Below are positions 6,208 to 8,714 of a stretch of DNA of 8,714 bases, one piece after another. The notes beneath the pieces are model-generated. The model was given only the letters and a program-made list of their open reading frames with translations. It ran no database searches and was not told the DNA's origin. How positions within the stretch are numbered: the stretch's first letter is position 1; each line of letters begins with the position of its first letter. This DNA is from Bacteroidota bacterium (GTDB lineage: Bacteria; Bacteroidota; Bacteroidia; Chitinophagales; LD1): positions 389-9,102 of the forward strand of contig PLSN01000369.1 in assembly GCA_003165135.1 (NCBI GenBank), in the 5' to 3' direction. The translations under genes were made by a program, and so were the position numbers.

Positions 6208-7107
6208 CTAAGACAATGTATGTTTTATATAATATTTTAGAAAGGCATAAAACCCACGTTCAAGTATCACTTTCGGTGAGCTATGGAAACACTTGGCCAT
6301 ATACATTCTACTTTGGTCCAGGTGCCGGTGTAGCGCCAGATCTACAGCCAGTATCAGATTGTTTTTCATTTCAAAGAATCCCTTATTATCGCTCAGGAGA
6401 AATACTACATCGCGATCTGCGAGAGCATAACCAATGAGCTTGGTAAACCGCTCTATCAGCCTGTTGGGATTGCTCATCACCATAGTGCTCCTCTCATCAT
6501 GGTGAATGAAACGGGTAGTAATGACAGGCGATGTATAAATCCTGTATCTGGCACCCAGACGTAGCCATAGCTCATAATCCTCACTGCCCGAAAGCATTCT
6601 GTCTTCATTGAATGGATATAAAAGCGCAATTTCCTTTCTTATAAAGACTGAATCAATAGAAAATGGATTGCCTTTATATAAGTCCTCATTCACATTTTCA
6701 GAATAGTTCGATTCATAATATACCTGTCCCGCTTCTGTCTGATACTGAAATCCTGTAGAAAAAAAATCAGGCTGACCAAATGCTGCGATGGATGCTGCCG
6801 CCTGCTCAAGATGACCAGGAAACAGAATATCATCGGAGTCCAGCCAGTTTACATAGACGCCTTTTGCCTTTCGTGTACCGAAATTTCTGGCTGCTGCTCT
6901 TTCTGCATTCTGCTTTTTATAGTATAGTACATTAGTGGACAGGAATTTCCGAACCATTTCTTCGGTATTGTCCGTACTGCCGTCATCCACTATTATTACT
7001 TCAAAATGCTTATATGTCTGCGCTAAAATACTTTCGATAGTAGCCGATATAAGGGGCGCCCTATTATATGTGGGGATAATTATTGAAAAGAATATCGGCT
7101 GGTTCAT
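6208..7107 (-). CDS. GT2 family glycosyltransferase, tandem paralogue A
   Basis: A 299-residue GT-A-fold inverting glycosyltransferase without membrane segments, expected to act at the cytosolic face of the membrane in building a surface glycan or glycoprotein. Signs are the N-terminal FSIIIPTYNRAPLI (7-20), the nucleotide-binding VDDGSTDNTEE (40-50) with Asp41/Asp42, NAERAAARNFGT (67-78), the metal-binding LDSDD (89-93) and the acceptor-side LSGSEDYELWLRL (172-184) with Glu176/Asp177 as the likely catalytic base region. About 115 residues follow, including KGFFEMKNN (242-250) and ERGFYAFLK (283-291). It aligns without gaps to paralogue B over the whole length, with about 171 of 299 positions identical by hand count: about 73% in residues 1-100 but about 46% in 101-200. 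Donor and acceptor are unknown. The M48 protease gene follows after 24 bases. Confidence 0.93.
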   Translation of the reverse strand: MNQPIFFSIIIPTYNRAPLISATIESILAQTYKHFEVIIVDDGSTDNTEEMVRKFLSTNVLYYKKQNAERAAARNFGTRKAKGVYVNWLDSDDILFPGHLEQAAASIAAFGQPDFFSTGFQYQTEAGQVYYESNYSENVNEDLYKGNPFSIDSVFIRKEIALLYPFNEDRMLSGSEDYELWLRLGARYRIYTSPVITTRFIHHDERSTMVMSNPNRLIERFTKLIGYALADRDVVFLLSDNKGFFEMKNNLILAVDLALHRHLDQSRMYMAKCFHSSPKVILERGFYAFLKYYIKHTLS

Positions 7108-7143
7108 TATAGATCGAATAAATACTATTTTTTGCGTCAGCGC

Positions 7144-7171
7144 ATGAATATAATTAATTAGAAGTATTCAT
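7144..7171. repeat. Short inverted repeat between GT2 paralogues A and B
   Basis: ATGAATA (7144-7150) and TATTCAT (7165-7171) are perfect 7-base inverted arms around an AT-rich 14-base spacer. It lies in the 79-base gap downstream of paralogue B. No T run follows the arms on the minus strand, so it is not a standard terminator. It may be a regulatory or mRNA-processing structure, or chance in AT-rich DNA. Confidence 0.25.
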
Positions 7172-7186
7172 CAGAGCAGGTTACGA

Positions 7187-8086
7187 TCAGGAAAAGAAAT
7201 GCCTGAGGTAGTGCTTGATGAAAGCATAAAAGCCCCTTTCAAATATTACTTTGGGAGACCGTCTGAACGACTCTGCCAGGTACTTCCTGCCAAGCTCCAG
7301 ATGGCCACCTACAGACAGCTCTACGCCCAGCAGCAAATAGTTTTTCATTTCAAAAAATCCCTTATGTTTTCCTAAAAGGGCTAGCACCTCTGCATTGGAC
7401 GTCGTATATTGAATGAATTTCATATACCTTTTGATGAGCTTATCGGGGTCTCTCATGGTCAGGGTGCTTCTCTCATCATGATTAATGATCGCTACAGTGA
7501 TAGTAGGTGATGAGTAAACCCGATACTTTGCTGCAATGCGCAGCCATAGTTCAAAATCCTCACTGCCTGACAATCCAGGGTCCTCGTTGAATAAATTGGC
7601 CAGAGCGATATCTCTCCTGACAATGACGGGTGAGTTTGCCATCGGGTTTCCATTATACATGAGATCGTTGAGCGTAGATGTATAACTTACAGCATTTATT
7701 AGCTGTCCTGATGGATACTGATATTGATGTCCCTGAGCAAATACTTCAGGTCTGTTGTATTTTGAGATCATTTTAGCAGCATCTTCCAGATGATTTGGAA
7801 ACATGATATCATCCGAATCAAACCAATTGATGTACTCACCCTGAGCCTTTTGAGTGCCGAAATTTCTGGCAGCGGCACGTTCGGCATTTTGTTTTTTATA
7901 ATAGTGTACACGGTCTGACAGGTATTTTTGTATCACCTCCTCGGTATTGTCTGTGCTGCCGTCATCTACGATTATCAGTTCAGAATCTGCGAAGGTCTGT
8001 GCCAGGATGCTCTCAATAGTTTGTGAAATGAGATGAGCTCGATTGTATGTAGGTACAACTATTGAAAATAAAATCTGATCTTTCAT
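7187..8086 (-). CDS. GT2 family glycosyltransferase, tandem paralogue B
   Basis: A 299-residue GT2 enzyme, exactly the same length as paralogue A. The core motifs sit at the same positions: VPTYNRAHLI (11-20), VDDGSTDNTEE (40-50), NAERAAARNFGT (67-78), FDSDD (89-93) and LSGSEDFELWLRI (172-184) with Glu176/Asp177, then KGFFEMKNY (242-250) and ERGFYAFIK (283-291). All catalytic positions are intact, so the duplication has not produced a dead copy. Against the visible part of paralogue C about 102 of 156 positions are identical by hand count (about 65%), more than against A over the same region; the stretch NSPVIVRRD(I/V)ALANLFNED is nearly identical in B and C but not in A. This suggests B and C share the more recent duplication. 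The gap to A downstream is 79 bases and to C upstream 131 bases. Its sugar donor and acceptor cannot be read from sequence. Confidence 0.93.
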   Translation of the reverse strand: MKDQILFSIVVPTYNRAHLISQTIESILAQTFADSELIIVDDGSTDNTEEVIQKYLSDRVHYYKKQNAERAAARNFGTQKAQGEYINWFDSDDIMFPNHLEDAAKMISKYNRPEVFAQGHQYQYPSGQLINAVSYTSTLNDLMYNGNPMANSPVIVRRDIALANLFNEDPGLSGSEDFELWLRIAAKYRVYSSPTITVAIINHDERSTLTMRDPDKLIKRYMKFIQYTTSNAEVLALLGKHKGFFEMKNYLLLGVELSVGGHLELGRKYLAESFRRSPKVIFERGFYAFIKHYLRHFFS

Positions 8087-8176
8087 AATCGGAGCGAGTA
8101 ATATACAACTTCTGTTTTTTTAAAACACTATCATCTATTTGGAAAGATTACTTCTCATGTAAAGGTAAATAGCAAT

Positions 8177-8206
8177 CGAAAGTACCGATCAAAAGAGGTA
8201 TGCAGA
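8177..8206 (-). promoter_or_regulatory. Possible Bacteroidota-type promoter upstream of GT2 paralogue B
   Basis: On the minus strand TCTG (8206-8203) precedes TACTTTCG (8184-8177) by 18 bases. These match the Bacteroidota -33 TTTG at three of four positions and the -7 TAnnTTTG at five of six. It lies in the 131-base gap between paralogues C and B, the largest within the minus-strand block, and would give a leader of about 85 bases before the start codon at 8086. If real, B, A, the protease and the GNAT gene could be transcribed independently of C. The motif is short and unsupported by other data. Confidence 0.25.
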
Positions 8207-8217
8207 CTCATTAAATC

Positions 8218-8714
8218 TTATGCCTGCTGAAATGTCAGAGGCGGGGATAACATATATTTGGCATAATGTTTCAGAAAGGCGAAAAACCCTCTTTGGAATA
8301 TTAATGCCGGTGAGCTTGCAAAAGCCAGTCGTAAGTATTTATACCCTAGACCAGGATTATTATTGTTTACCAGAGACACCGCCAGAATAAGATAATTTTT
8401 CATTACAAAAACATCTTTATGCTTTCCTAATAATGATAATACGCCTGCATCCGAAGTAGTATAATGAATGAATTTGGTAAACCGCTTGATCAATTGATCG
8501 GGGTCTGTCATTGTAATCATACTTCTCTCTTCATGGTCAATGACAGCCAATGTTATTTTGGGAGAAGAAAGAATCCTATATTTGGAGGCTAACCGCAGCC
8601 AGAGTTCAAAGTCCTCACTTCCTGATAACTCGCGATCCTCATTGAATAGATTTGCCAGTGCGACATCTCTCCTGACAATGACAGGAGAATTCGCGAGGAG
8701 GTTACCTTTATATA
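8218..8714 (-). CDS. GT2 family glycosyltransferase, tandem paralogue C (5' end outside window)
   Basis: The C-terminal 164 residues of a third GT2 paralogue; the frame stays open to the window edge. Reading in from base 8712 gives YKGNLLANSPVIVRRD, then ALANLFNED, LSGSEDFELWLRLASKYRI and HEERSM, all aligned without gaps to paralogue B from its residue 144 to its end. The region carrying the donor-binding motifs and the DxD is therefore off the edge, but the acceptor-side SGSED motif is intact. A TTG near 8550 lies in the middle of conserved sequence and is not a start. The KGFFEMKN run of A and B is altered here to KDVFVMKN, and the protein ends with eight extra residues (PPLTFQQA) that A and B lack. 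It heads the visible minus-strand series, with 131 bases to paralogue B. More paralogues may lie to the right. Confidence 0.92.
   Translation of the reverse strand, partial: YKGNLLANSPVIVRRDVALANLFNEDRELSGSEDFELWLRLASKYRILSSPKITLAVIDHEERSMITMTDPDQLIKRFTKFIHYTTSDAGVLSLLGKHKDVFVMKNYLILAVSLVNNNNPGLGYKYLRLAFASSPALIFQRGFFAFLKHYAKYMLSPPLTFQQA

Noticed and set aside
6186..6437. Plus-strand open frame of 83 codons at the protease/GT2-A junction
   Set aside because: Most of it is antisense to the conserved C-terminus of GT2 paralogue A, and the product is not recognisable.
8112..8126. TGTTTT/AAAACA inverted repeat as a terminator of paralogue C
   Set aside because: The stem is only A and T, the loop is three bases, and it lies about 90 bases beyond the gene's end, so it would not be stable enough to be called.
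8218..8550. A complete 110-residue gene starting at TTG 8550
   Set aside because: The frame continues upstream with sequence matching paralogue B residue by residue to the window edge, so this is an internal codon of a longer, truncated gene.

Overview
The window looks like chromosomal DNA from a member of the Bacteroidota, possibly Chitinophagia or Saprospiria. The signs are AT-rich leaders without clear Shine-Dalgarno sites, a secreted glycoside hydrolase of the family 88/105 type, and a palindromic repeat family (arm TGTCACCCT or TGTCATGGT around a 12-base GAGCG(T/A)AGCCGA centre) of a kind I associate with this phylum. The assignment is inference; there is no rRNA or marker gene here.

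Layout. Bases 1-457 hold a small GIY-YIG nuclease gene flanked by three copies of the palindromic repeat, two on one strand and one inverted. Bases 471-1625 (minus) encode a secreted family 105-like unsaturated glycuronyl hydrolase. A divergent intergenic stretch (1626-1751) leads to a plus-strand run: a thiolase (1752-2960), a sedoheptulose-7-phosphate isomerase (gmhA, 3013-3588) and a heptose-1-phosphate nucleotidyltransferase of the hddC type (3632-4345). The run meets the minus-strand genes in an 8-base tail-to-tail overlap at 4338-4345. From there to the right edge everything is on the minus strand: a GNAT acetyltransferase, a Ste24-like M48 membrane metalloprotease, and three tandem paralogous GT2 glycosyltransferases, the last cut by the window end.

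How it fits together. gmhA and hddC catalyse the first and last steps of GDP-D-glycero-alpha-D-manno-heptose synthesis; the kinase and phosphatase between them are not in the window. The GT2 array is the sort of enzyme set that builds surface glycans and could use such a nucleotide sugar, but that link rests on proximity only. The M48 protease and GNAT gene lie immediately downstream of the GT2 genes on the same strand (24- and 13-base gaps) and may be co-transcribed with them. The thiolase and the glycoside hydrolase have no evident link with their neighbours.

The most interesting part is the left end. The three palindromes keep a fixed outer arm and a fixed asymmetric centre while the inner stem changes by fully compensated substitutions. 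The centre contains GCGTAGC or GCGAAGC, the GNA-triloop minihairpin known for unusual stability in single-stranded DNA. Copies in opposite orientation flank a lone nuclease gene, which is reminiscent of REP/RAYT systems but with a GIY-YIG enzyme in place of a tyrosine transposase. No intergenic gap exceeds about 140 bases, so there is no long gene-free stretch. No tRNA, rRNA or CRISPR array was seen.
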